Shown: positions 1 through 5,821 of the stretch, one piece after another
Numbering within the stretch: the first letter of the stretch is position 1
Layout of the letters: the number at the start of each line of letters is the position of its first letter
DNA from: Candidatus Symbiobacter sp.
GTDB taxonomy: Bacteria > Pseudomonadota > Alphaproteobacteria > Elsterales > Elsteraceae
NCBI GenBank assembly: GCA_030054015.1
Contig: JASGCR010000076.1
Location: forward strand, 1 to 8,813
Direction: 5' to 3'
Length of the DNA: 8,813 bases
Made by a program: the position numbers and the translations under genes
The notes under the pieces: model-generated
What the model was told of the DNA's origin: nothing
What the model saw: the letters and a program-made list of their open reading frames with translations, nothing else
Databases searched by the model: none

Positions 1-40
1 TCTGGATTGCTTCGCGGGCGTAAACGCCCGCTCGCAAATG
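1..40. repeat. REP-like palindromic intergenic element (cut by window start)
   Basis: A perfect 7-bp stem, GCGGGCG (14-20) and CGCCCGC (25-31), encloses a TAAA loop. It is flanked by GGATTGCTTC on the left and TCGCAAATG on the right. Read on the minus strand this gives CATTTGCGAG, a GC palindrome, then GAAGCAATCC. That closely resembles the dispersed CATTGCGAG...GCGAAGCAATCC palindromes found between genes in many alphaproteobacteria (recalled family pattern, not searched). No T-run directly follows the stem, so it is a poor intrinsic terminator by itself. It may mark the 3' end of a gene to the left of the window. Confidence 0.55.
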
Positions 41-110
41 CCATTTCTTTTGTTTCGGGGACTTATTCAGACGTTCCCTATTCCCCCTAAGAAAAAAATT
101 TTCTTGAGGA

Positions 111-139
111 TTGACACGGGTAAAAAACCCGCCTAATGT
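111..139 (+). promoter_or_regulatory. Candidate sigma70-type promoter of glxB with nested palindromes
   Basis: A perfect -35 box TTGACA (111-116) is followed at 17 bp by a weaker -10 box TAATGT (134-139). The spacer holds a perfect inverted repeat, CGGGT (117-121) and ACCCG (127-131). A second, AT-only-loop palindrome, AAGAAAA (89-95) and TTTTCTT (99-105), lies just upstream of the -35 box. A repressor on the spacer palindrome would block polymerase, and the AT-rich upstream palindrome could be an UP element or a second operator; both are inferences. The glxB start follows 41 bp after the -10, with a GGGAGG ribosome-binding site at 169-174. No sigma54 GG-N10-GC core was recognised nearby. Confidence 0.5.
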
Positions 140-180
140 TATGAAAGATTGATGCGATTCACGGGCAAGGGAGGGCGAAA

Positions 181-1095
181 ATGTGTGGCATTGTCGGATT
201 ATTCCTTAAAGACAAAAAATTGGAACCCGAATTGGGCGCGATGCTGGCCGGGATGCTGGTGGTGATGAGCGACCGCGGCCCGGATTCGGCGGGTTTTGCG
301 GTGTATGGGGCTGGGGCAGAACAGATAGCCGGTCAAGCAGCGGTCAAAGTGACGATCCGCTCGCTCACCGGTACGGATTTCACGGAATTGGCCGCCAATC
401 TCGGCAAAAAACTGGGCGCGACAATCGGCGTGACATTGCGCGACACCCATGCGGTGTTGGCCCTGCCGGTCGGCAAAATGAACCAACTCCACACCGCCCT
501 GCATGACATCGCCCCCGACGTGGCGGTGGTCGGCATCGGCAAACGCATGGAATTGTACAAAGAAGTAGGCCTGCCCAAACAGGTGTCCCATCGCTTTAAG
601 CTCGATAAAATGGCGGGTACGCACGGCATTGGTCACACCCGCATGGCCACCGAATCCGCGGTCACGACCGACGGGGCGCATCCCTTTTCAACCGGCATGG
701 ATCAATGTCTGGTGCATAATGGCTCGCTGTCTAATCATCGCAGCCTAAGGCGCGAATTGGAGCGCGAGGGGCTAGGCTTTGCCACCGATAATGATTCCGA
801 GGTCGCGGCCTCTTACCTCACCAGCCGCATGAATAAAGGCGACAGTCTGGGACAAGCCCTCACCCATTCGCTCGATGATTTGGATGGGTTTTACACCTTT
901 GTGGTCGGCACCGAAACCGGTTTCGGGGTGTTGCGCGACCCCATTGCCTGCAAACCCGCGGTGATGGCCGAAACCGACCAATATGTGGCCTTTGGCTCGG
1001 AATATCGGGCCTTGGTCGATCTGCCCAAAATTAATGCCGCCAAAGTTTGGGAACCGGAACCCACCAAAGTTTATTTCTGGGAGCGCGCAGCATGA
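181..1095 (+). CDS. glxB: Class II glutamine amidotransferase subunit, GlxB/MgsA-like
   Basis: This protein probably supplies the N-terminal nucleophile (Ntn) amidotransferase domain of a split glutamate-synthase-like enzyme, releasing ammonia from an amide donor such as glutamine or gamma-glutamylmethylamide. It begins MCGIVGLF, so removal of Met exposes the catalytic Cys2. Other class II landmarks are DRGPDSAG (31-38), GHTRMAT (151-157), HNGSLSN (179-185, with the Asn-Gly oxyanion pair) and TDNDSE (202-207). At 304 aa it is the size of stand-alone GlxB/MgsA proteins and lacks the central and synthase domains of GltB. The ATG at 181 follows a GGGAGG site at 169-174 at normal spacing. The stop codon overlaps the next start (ATGA), which implies translational coupling to glxC. 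It could be MgsA of N-methylglutamate synthase rather than GlxB, because sequence landmarks alone do not separate them. It is predicted to be cytosolic. Confidence 0.9.
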   Translation: MCGIVGLFLKDKKLEPELGAMLAGMLVVMSDRGPDSAGFAVYGAGAEQIAGQAAVKVTIRSLTGTDFTELAANLGKKLGATIGVTLRDTHAVLALPVGKMNQLHTALHDIAPDVAVVGIGKRMELYKEVGLPKQVSHRFKLDKMAGTHGIGHTRMATESAVTTDGAHPFSTGMDQCLVHNGSLSNHRSLRRELEREGLGFATDNDSEVAASYLTSRMNKGDSLGQALTHSLDDLDGFYTFVVGTETGFGVLRDPIACKPAVMAETDQYVAFGSEYRALVDLPKINAAKVWEPEPTKVYFWERAA

Positions 1096-1802
1096 GCGAT
1101 GTGATGGAAAAACCCCATATTTTTGATTTGTCCAAACAATCCTTACGTGAATTGAACCAGGCCTTGCATGATTTGCGTCCCAACACCAACGCGACGCTTT
1201 GGCACATCAAAGACCCGCGCGGGCTGCATTCGCTGGCGGTCGGGGTTAATGCCCCGATCACGGTCGAGATTGGCGGCAATGTCGGATATTATTGCGGCGG
1301 CATGAACCAACAGGCGAAAATCGTCGTCGATGGCATGGCCGGGGTCGGGGTCGCCGAAAACATGATGTCTGGCTTTGTCCACATTAAGGGCGATGCCAGC
1401 CAAGCCGCCGGGGCCACCGGCAAAGGCGGTTTGTTGCGGATTGATGGCAATGCGGCGGCACGTTGCGGCATTTCGATGAAGGGCATCGATATTGTCGTGC
1501 GCGGCAGCGTCGGTCACATGTCGGCCTTTATGGCCCAGGCTGGGACGCTCATCGTGTTTGGCGATGCCGGTGAAGCCCTGGGCGATTCGATTTACGAGGC
1601 CAGGCTTTATGTGCGGGGTGCCGTCACCAGCCTAGGTTCGGACTGCATCCAAAAAGAAATGCGCGATGAGCATAAACAACAAATCCACGCCAAATTAAGC
1701 GCGGCGGGTTTGGCGGGAGAGATTGATCCCTCGGAATTCAAACGCTATGGCTCGGGGCGGACGCTTTACCACTTCCATGTCGATAATGTATCCTCATATT
1801 AA
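1092..1802 (+). CDS. glxC: GXGXG-motif glutamate synthase subunit, GlxC/MgsB-like
   Basis: This 236-aa protein matches the C-terminal GXGXG beta-helix domain of GltB made as a separate subunit. It is probably structural and holds the amidotransferase and FMN subunits together. Glycine-rich turns recur at regular spacing: GGNVGYYCGG (61-70), GMAGVGVAEN (81-90), GDASQAAGATGKGG (100-113), GNAAARCGISMKG (119-131), GSVGHMSAFMAQAG (138-151) and GDAGEALGDS (157-166). This is the pattern of a right-handed beta-helix. I chose the ATG at 1092 because it overlaps the glxB stop (ATGA) and has GGGAG at 1079-1083. The frame is open further upstream to 1047, but that would lie inside glxB and add 15 residues with no family support. 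In a compact cluster the FMN subunit would follow directly, but here two unrelated small genes intervene. Confidence 0.88.
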   Translation: MSDVMEKPHIFDLSKQSLRELNQALHDLRPNTNATLWHIKDPRGLHSLAVGVNAPITVEIGGNVGYYCGGMNQQAKIVVDGMAGVGVAENMMSGFVHIKGDASQAAGATGKGGLLRIDGNAAARCGISMKGIDIVVRGSVGHMSAFMAQAGTLIVFGDAGEALGDSIYEARLYVRGAVTSLGSDCIQKEMRDEHKQQIHAKLSAAGLAGEIDPSEFKRYGSGRTLYHFHVDNVSSY

Positions 1803-1858
1803 AGGCGGGATGTTAGGGGTGGATGCTAACCCTCGTTTTGATCAGAGGAGCATTAGGC

Positions 1859-2179
1859 ATGAGCTATAGCAAAGTAATTGAGGTACCTGAGTCGCAAGAC
1901 AGCGTTGTTTTAACCGCGGATGATTTGAACGTTTTGATAATCGTTGATAAACGACCTTCTGACTTGTACCTAACTTTCCCAAATTTGATGGGTGACAACC
2001 GTGCGCATCCTGGGAATGTCATCGGCATTATTAATCAAAGTGGTCGGTTAATTGAAACGGATATCCCTGCGCCGGGGAATCCGGCCATTTCTCTTAAAGT
2101 TGGTGTTGCCCAAGAATGCCGATTTATTTTAACGAACCTGGCACCAAAAACATCATGGTATATTGCACGCGGTGTATAA
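1859..2179 (+). CDS. Small beta-rich protein of unknown function inserted in the glx cluster
   Basis: This is a 106-aa protein I do not recognise. It is predominantly beta-strand in character: alternating hydrophobic runs such as VLIIVD, LYLTFP and VIGIINQSG, then a C-terminal SWYIARG. The order VLTADDL, a TFP segment and GNVIGIINQSG recalls the beta-sandwich repeats of phage tail-fibre and surface-display proteins, but this is a resemblance only. There is no signal peptide, membrane helix or obvious catalytic motif. The start at 1859 is chosen because AGAGGAG (1844-1850) sits 8 bases upstream; an in-frame ATG at 1823 has no comparable site. It starts 56 bp after glxC with no convincing promoter, so it may be read from the glx promoter. 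Its base composition is visibly more AT-rich than glxC and glxD, suggesting later acquisition. Another small gene follows 28 bp downstream. Confidence 0.65.
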   Translation: MSYSKVIEVPESQDSVVLTADDLNVLIIVDKRPSDLYLTFPNLMGDNRAHPGNVIGIINQSGRLIETDIPAPGNPAISLKVGVAQECRFILTNLAPKTSWYIARGV

Positions 2180-2207
2180 TAAATGAGTAAATCCAGTGGG
2201 GATAACG

Positions 2208-2507
2208 ATGGCAAATAAACCAAACGAGCAAGAAGCTATCAGAAACGATAGGGCTAATAGCAATACGATAATCAATAACCACGGTACCCTTCATTTCGGG
2301 AATATCGCGGAGTCACCTGTTTTGAATAATTCAACGATGCAACGGTCGGTATCTCAATCTCATACCCAATCCTTTATTGTTTCGATTTTTGCCGATAAAC
2401 AAAAAACCATTTGGTTTTTAGTCATTGCTTGGGTGGCAACCATATTGGCGGGGGCCTTGGGCAATATCTTAAGTGAAACCGTACTTCGTTTCTTACGCGA
2501 CCAATAA
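2208..2507 (+). CDS. Small protein with C-terminal membrane anchor, unknown function
   Basis: This is a 99-aa protein I do not recognise. The N-terminal half is polar and Asn/Ser-rich, with an NTIINNHGTLHFGNI segment around residues 20-34 that looks like a short beta-repeat. After a basic/aromatic stretch (FADKQKTIWF) there is one strong hydrophobic helix, about residues 68-87 (WFLVIAWVATILAGALG), and a short charged tail (RFLRDQ). This is the layout of a tail-anchored inner-membrane protein with most of the chain in the cytoplasm. The ATG at 2208 has GGGGA at 2198-2202; an in-frame GTG at 2196 would overlap that site and is less likely. It lies 28 bp after the beta-rich small gene, so the two probably act as a pair. 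The AT-rich composition contrasts with the flanking glx genes. A role in sensing, defence or surface display would be guesswork. Confidence 0.6.
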   Translation: MANKPNEQEAIRNDRANSNTIINNHGTLHFGNIAESPVLNNSTMQRSVSQSHTQSFIVSIFADKQKTIWFLVIAWVATILAGALGNILSETVLRFLRDQ

Positions 2508-2595
2508 AGTAAGTAAAATTTAACTGAAAAAATTGAAAAAATTATCCTTAATTAAAATCAACCGTAAAATTAAAACGCTTCAAAGGTGACCTCTC
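2508..2595 (+). promoter_or_regulatory. AT-rich leader ahead of glxD, possible secondary promoter
   Basis: This gap between the small membrane-protein gene and glxD is strongly A/T-rich. It contains a TAAAAT box at 2565-2570 with a poor -35 candidate, TTATCC (2542-2547), at 17 bp. The clear element is the glxD ribosome-binding site AAAGGTGA (2582-2589), six bases before the ATG. A promoter here would restore glxD expression after the small-gene insertion, but the boxes are weak and A/T-rich DNA gives such matches by chance. No terminator hairpin is visible. Confidence 0.3.
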
Positions 2596-3942
2596 ATGAC
2601 CGATACCCATGCAAAACCCCAACCGCCACGCACGCTGCCCCGCGCCTCGGCCACGTTTGACGATTATACTTTGTCGGAGATTCGCCGCGCGGCAGCGACC
2701 GGCATTTACGACATTCGCGGCGGCGGGGCCAAACGCAAATTGCCGCATTTTGATGATTTGCTGTTTTTGGGGGCCTCCATGAGCCGTTATCCGCTCGAAG
2801 GCTACCGCGAGAAATGCTCGACCGAAGTGGTGTTGGGTACGCGCTTCGCCAAAAAGCCGATTCATTTGAAAATCCCCATCACCATTGCCGGCATGAGTTT
2901 CGGCTCGCTCTCGGCCCCCGCCAAGGAAGCATTGGGGCGCGGCGCGACCGCGATGGGAACCTCAACCACCACCGGCGATGGCGGCATGACCCAGGAAGAA
3001 CGCGGCCATTCGCAAACCCTGGTCTATCAATATTTGCCCTCGCGTTATGGCATGAATCCCGACGATCTCCGCGCCGCCGATGCGATTGAGGTGGTGGTGG
3101 GGCAAGGGGCCAAACCGGGCGGCGGCGGCATGTTGCTTGGGCAAAAAATCACCGAGCGCGTCGCCAAAATGCGCAGCCTGCCGGTCGGGATTGATCAACG
3201 CTCGGCCTGTCGCCATCCCGATTGGACGGGCCCCGATGATTTGGAGATCAAAATCGGCGAATTGCGCGAAATCACCGATTGGCAAAAACCAATTTATGTC
3301 AAAGTTGGGGCCGCGCGTCCCTATTACGACACGGCTTTGGCGGTGAAATCGGGGGCCGATGTGGTGGTGGTGGACGGGATGCAAGGCGGTACCGCCGCCA
3401 CCCAGGAAGTCTTTATCGAACATGTCGGCATTCCGACCATCGCGGCGGTGCGCCAAGCGGTGCGGGCTTTGCAAGAATTGGGGATGCACCGCAAAGTGCA
3501 ATTGATCGTCTCTGGCGGCATTCGCAATGGGGCCGATGTCGCCAAATGCCTCGCGCTGGGGGCAGATGCGGTGTCGATTGGCACGGCGGCCTTGGTTGCC
3601 CTCGGCGATAATGATCCCATTTACCAAGCCGAATACGAGAAACTCGGCACCAGTGCGGGGCGTTATGACGATTGGCATGAAGGCCGCGATCCGGCGGGCA
3701 TCACCACCCAAGACCCGGAATTGATGAAGCGGCTTGATCCGATATTGGCGGGACGGCGGCTGGCCAATTATTTGGCGGTACTGACATTGGAAACCCAAAC
3801 CATCGCCCGCGCCTGTGGCAAAAGCCACGTGCATTCGCTGGAACCCGAAGATTTGGTGGCTTTGACCATCGAAGCGGCGGCCATGGCGCAGGTACCCATT
3901 GCCGGTACCGATTGGATTCCCGGCAAACCGGCAACCCCCTGA
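2596..3942 (+). CDS. glxD: FMN-binding glutamate synthase subunit, GlxD/MgsC-like
   Basis: This 448-aa protein corresponds to the FMN-dependent synthase (alpha/beta-barrel) domain of glutamate synthase. The domain forms glutamate, or N-methylglutamate in MgsC, from 2-oxoglutarate and the amine delivered by the amidotransferase subunit. Landmarks are MSFGSLS (100-106), TGDGGM (126-131), GQGAKPGGGGML (169-180), VDGMQGGTAA (259-268) and the FMN-phosphate region VSGGIRNGADVAK (305-317) with LGADAVSIGTAAL (321-333). The C-x5-C-x4-C triad that binds the 3Fe-4S cluster in GltB should follow directly after this. Instead there is LVALGDNDPIYQAEYEKLG, and the only cysteines are 74, 205, 318 and 407. 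Reduction must therefore use a different electron route, apparently typical of this subfamily. The start at 2596 has AAAGGTGA at 2582-2589. It is separated from glxC by two small genes. Confidence 0.88.
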   Translation: MTDTHAKPQPPRTLPRASATFDDYTLSEIRRAAATGIYDIRGGGAKRKLPHFDDLLFLGASMSRYPLEGYREKCSTEVVLGTRFAKKPIHLKIPITIAGMSFGSLSAPAKEALGRGATAMGTSTTTGDGGMTQEERGHSQTLVYQYLPSRYGMNPDDLRAADAIEVVVGQGAKPGGGGMLLGQKITERVAKMRSLPVGIDQRSACRHPDWTGPDDLEIKIGELREITDWQKPIYVKVGAARPYYDTALAVKSGADVVVVDGMQGGTAATQEVFIEHVGIPTIAAVRQAVRALQELGMHRKVQLIVSGGIRNGADVAKCLALGADAVSIGTAALVALGDNDPIYQAEYEKLGTSAGRYDDWHEGRDPAGITTQDPELMKRLDPILAGRRLANYLAVLTLETQTIARACGKSHVHSLEPEDLVALTIEAAAMAQVPIAGTDWIPGKPATP

Positions 3943-3964
3943 CCGCAGGCCCCACCTGACCAAT

Positions 3965-3986
3965 AACAAAAAAAGTGACTTTTGTT
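3965..3986. repeat. Inverted repeat overlapping the glnT -35 region
   Basis: AACAAAA (3965-3971) and TTTTGTT (3980-3986) form a perfect 7-bp inverted repeat with an 8-base loop. It overlaps the -35 box of the glnT promoter. It could be an operator, or a weak A/T-type hairpin after glxD. There is no GC-rich stem, so termination would be inefficient. Function is not established by sequence. Confidence 0.35.
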
Positions 3987-4002
3987 ACCAACACGCTATA
4001 AT
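3975..4002 (+). promoter_or_regulatory. Sigma70-type promoter of glnT
   Basis: A consensus -10 box TATAAT (3997-4002) is preceded at 16 bp by GTGACT (3975-3980), which matches four of six -35 positions. Transcription would start near 4009, giving a leader of about 34 nt with GGAGGAGA (4029-4036) before the ATG at 4043. The synthetase can therefore be transcribed independently of the glx genes even though it lies only 100 bp behind them. Confidence 0.6.
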
Positions 4003-4042
4003 CTTCACAAAAGCTTAACCTTTCTCACGGAGGAGACAGATC

Positions 4043-5344
4043 ATGACAACCGACCTCGCTAAAATTGCCAAAGAACGCGGCATTAAATATTTTCTGATCA
4101 GCTACACCGATTTGTTTGGCACCCAACGCGCCAAACTTTGCCCGACTCAGGCGATTACCGAGATGGCCAAAAACGGTGCCGGTTTTGCCGGCTTTGCCAC
4201 TTGGTTGCCAATGTCCCCGGCCGATCCGGATGTGTTTGCCATTCCCGATGCGGAGGGCCTCATCCAATTGCCGTGGAAACCGGAAGTGGGCTGGCTGCCC
4301 GCCAACATCCACATGGCCGGGCAAGAGGTCGCCTATGCCCCGCGCAATTTGCTGGTGCGCCTGGCCGCCGAGGCCGAGAAAATGGGCTATACCATGAAAA
4401 CCGGGGTTGAATGCGAATTTTTCCTGCTCACCCAGGACGGCAAAGGGGCATCCGACCCAGCCGACACCCAGGCGAAATCGTGCTATGACCAACAGGCCCT
4501 CATGCGGCGATACGAGGTCATCACCGAGATTTGCGATGCCATGTTGTCCCTCGGCTGGAAGCCTTATCAAAACGACCATGAAGATGCCAATGGACAGTTC
4601 GAAATGAATTGGCATTATGACCGCGCCCTGGTGACCGCTGACCGCCACTCCTTTTTCAAATATATGACCAAATCAATCGCTGAAAAACACGGGATGCGCG
4701 CCACTTTTATGCCCAAACCGTTTTTGGCTTTGACCGGCAATGGCTGCCACGCGCATGTCTCGATCTGGAAAGGCGATAAAAACCTGTTTGAAGACCAAAA
4801 GGGCGAATTGGGCGTGTCGCAATTGGGCTATCATTTCATTGGCGGTCTGATCCACAATGCCGATGCGATTTGCGCCCTGACCAATCCGACCATCAACAGC
4901 TATAAACGCATCAACGCCCCGCGCACCATTTCCGGCGCGACCTGGGCCCCCAACACTGTCACCTATACTGGCAATAACCGCACCCACATGATCCGCATCC
5001 CCGAACCCGGGCGGTTTGAATTCCGCCTGGCCGATGGGGCCGCCAATCCGTATTTGCTGCAAATCGCTTTGTTGGTGGCGGGATTGGATGGCATTAAGAA
5101 CCAACGCGACCCCGGCAAACGTTTGGACATCAACATGTACACCGAAGGCCACAAAGTGCGGGGTGCCAAAAGATTGCCGCTCAATTTATTGGATGCAGTG
5201 CGCGGGATGCAAAAATCATCCTTGTTGCGCGAAAAATTGGGTGACGGCTTTGTCGATGGCTATGCCAGTTTGCGGATGGAGGATTGGAATCACTATATGC
5301 GCGAATTGACTCAATATGAAAAAGAGTCGACGATGGATTGTTGA
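4043..5344 (+). CDS. glnT: Type III glutamine synthetase-like ligase (GlnT / GmaS-like)
   Basis: This 433-aa enzyme of the glutamine synthetase fold joins glutamate to ammonia (GlnT) or methylamine (GmaS, giving gamma-glutamylmethylamide) using ATP. The N-terminal beta-grasp domain spans about 1-100. The catalytic domain shows ECEFF (123-127), EDANGQFEMNW (180-190), MPKPF (223-227) with GNGCHAHVS (232-240), NPTINSYKR (281-289) and RIPEPGRFEFRLADGAANPY (318-337). These correspond to the metal-, ATP- and glutamate-binding strands of the family. The adenylylated-tyrosine segment (NLYDLP type) of classical GlnA is not seen, so GlnE control is unlikely. A very strong GGAGGAGA site precedes the ATG, and the gene has its own promoter. 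Lying behind glxBCD it would regenerate the amide donor for that synthase. GlnT versus GmaS activity cannot be settled here: the alternative symbol is gmaS. Confidence 0.9.
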   Translation: MTTDLAKIAKERGIKYFLISYTDLFGTQRAKLCPTQAITEMAKNGAGFAGFATWLPMSPADPDVFAIPDAEGLIQLPWKPEVGWLPANIHMAGQEVAYAPRNLLVRLAAEAEKMGYTMKTGVECEFFLLTQDGKGASDPADTQAKSCYDQQALMRRYEVITEICDAMLSLGWKPYQNDHEDANGQFEMNWHYDRALVTADRHSFFKYMTKSIAEKHGMRATFMPKPFLALTGNGCHAHVSIWKGDKNLFEDQKGELGVSQLGYHFIGGLIHNADAICALTNPTINSYKRINAPRTISGATWAPNTVTYTGNNRTHMIRIPEPGRFEFRLADGAANPYLLQIALLVAGLDGIKNQRDPGKRLDINMYTEGHKVRGAKRLPLNLLDAVRGMQKSSLLREKLGDGFVDGYASLRMEDWNHYMRELTQYEKESTMDC

Positions 5345-5390
5345 GTATCGCATATCCGCTCGATTTTCCAACCCGGTAACGATGTTTCCG

Positions 5391-5419
5391 AGCCAGCACA
5401 TCAAAATGACGTGCTGGCT
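5391..5419 (+). terminator. Hairpin after glnT, probable terminator
   Basis: AGCCAGCAC (5391-5399) and GTGCTGGCT (5411-5419) form a perfect 9-bp stem. The loop can pair further (TCA 5401-5403 with TGA 5407-5409). It lies 46 bp after the glnT stop. A proper T-tract is missing (TTAGTCGG follows), so it may stop transcription only partly, or mainly protect the 3' end of the mRNA. It separates the metabolic genes from the toxin-antitoxin array. Confidence 0.55.
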
Positions 5420-5439
5420 TAGTCGGATGTGCTTTTGCT

Positions 5440-5467
5440 ATGCCGCACCAAGCGATTGTGATAAGAT
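5440..5467 (+). promoter_or_regulatory. Promoter of antitoxin cassette 1
   Basis: ATGCCG (5440-5445), a 16-bp spacer and TAAGAT (5462-5467) align position by position with the TTGCCG/TATAAT promoters of cassettes 2 and 3. The shared ATTGTG just before the -10 supports common descent. Both boxes are further from consensus than in the other two copies, so this promoter is probably the weakest of the three. The ATG at 5501 has GAGGG at 5490-5494. Confidence 0.45.
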
Positions 5468-5500
5468 GGCATAAACAGGGGTTTTTGTTGAGGGTCAGCC

Positions 5501-5592
5501 ATGGATGGTTTTCGTAATATTGGTCTTGACGATGATGTCGCGGCGGACGCATTATCCGCACAGGATTCGCGCGATGATCATGACCACGCGGC
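5501..5592 (+). repeat. Duplicated antitoxin 5' segment, copy 1
   Basis: This 92-bp stretch matches 5911-6002 at 91 positions (the difference is the third base of codon 5, CGT versus CGC). Identity collapses immediately afterwards, which marks a recombination breakpoint inside the antitoxin gene. Confidence 0.85.
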
Positions 5593-5704
5593 AAAACTTG
5601 CCGTTTTAAGGCACGAGTTGCAAATTGGCATTGACGCATTTGAACGCGGCGAATACATTGAATTAGACATGGACCGGCTGGATGAGTATTTTGCCAAATT
5701 CTAA
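5501..5704 (+). CDS. ParD-like short antitoxin, cassette 1 (toxin lost)
   Basis: This 67-aa acidic protein probably neutralises a ParE-type toxin. The last 37 residues (AKLAVLRHELQIGIDAFERG, then a DMDRLDEYFAKF tail) fit the C-terminal helix of ParD that wraps around ParE. The first 30 residues (MDGFRNIGLDDDVAADALSA and a His/Asp-rich DDHDHA) show no ribbon-helix-helix pattern, so DNA binding and autoregulation are doubtful. Its first 92 bp are almost identical to the cassette 2 antitoxin, whereas its centre differs. The last 13 codons differ only at synonymous third positions (five changes in 39 nt), indicating selection on the protein. No full toxin follows, only a truncated tail, so it is an orphan antitoxin. 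It has its own promoter and ribosome-binding site. The family name is inferred from the C-terminal pattern and context. Confidence 0.7.
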   Translation: MDGFRNIGLDDDVAADALSAQDSRDDHDHAAKLAVLRHELQIGIDAFERGEYIELDMDRLDEYFAKF

Positions 5705-5719
5705 TGAAGCAATCAATTC

Positions 5720-5821
5720 ATGCGTTATCGCATCCACGAACCTAATTTAGTTGTGGTTCTCCGTATCCTTCACGATCATATGGACGTGGCAACACGGTTA
5801 AACGATCAAGCCAATCCTTAA
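5720..5821 (+). pseudogene. Truncated ParE-like toxin remnant of cassette 1
   Basis: Codons here give YRIHEPNLVVVLRILHDHMD and onward to ...NDQANP. This is the last 31 residues of the cassette 2 toxin with two substitutions (R to H and Q to R). Residues 1-89 of that toxin are missing. An ATG at 5720 would make a 33-aa peptide, but it has no ribosome-binding site. An out-of-frame ATG overlapping the antitoxin stop (TAATG, 5704-5706) begins MKQSIH and ends after 13 codons. It may be the original toxin start joined to the wrong frame by the deletion. ParE toxins need the N-terminal helices and central strands, so this fragment should be inactive. It survives inside the 165-bp repeat that also carries the next promoter. 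Confidence 0.8.

Noticed and set aside
1..90. Open + frame from the window start to a TAA at 88-90, as if the 3' end of an upstream gene
   Set aside because: It translates straight through the REP-like palindrome, the peptide (SGLLRGRKRP...) has no family character, and the frame is short. Better read as intergenic.
1047..1091. Upstream in-frame start for glxC (15 extra residues)
   Set aside because: It lies within glxB, lacks a ribosome-binding site, and the ATGA overlap with GGGAG at 1079-1083 gives a standard coupled start at 1092.
1817..1840. GGGT/ACCC hairpin followed by a short T-run after glxC, possible terminator
   Set aside because: The stem is only 4 bp with an 8-base loop, and the T-run (TCGTTTT) is short. 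Too weak to call.
2962..3969. Long minus-strand open frame of 335 codons opposite glxD
   Set aside because: It is a shadow of the codon bias of glxD; its sequence is His/Arg/Gly-rich without domain motifs, and the opposite frame has clear FMN-synthase motifs.
4025..4648. Minus-strand open frame of 207 codons opposite glnT
   Set aside because: It is antisense to conserved glutamine synthetase motifs and has no recognisable protein features.
5704..5745. 13-codon frame MKQSIHALSHPRT overlapping the antitoxin 1 stop
   Set aside because: Not called as a gene. It is most likely the broken start of the deleted toxin, read out of frame into the toxin tail.
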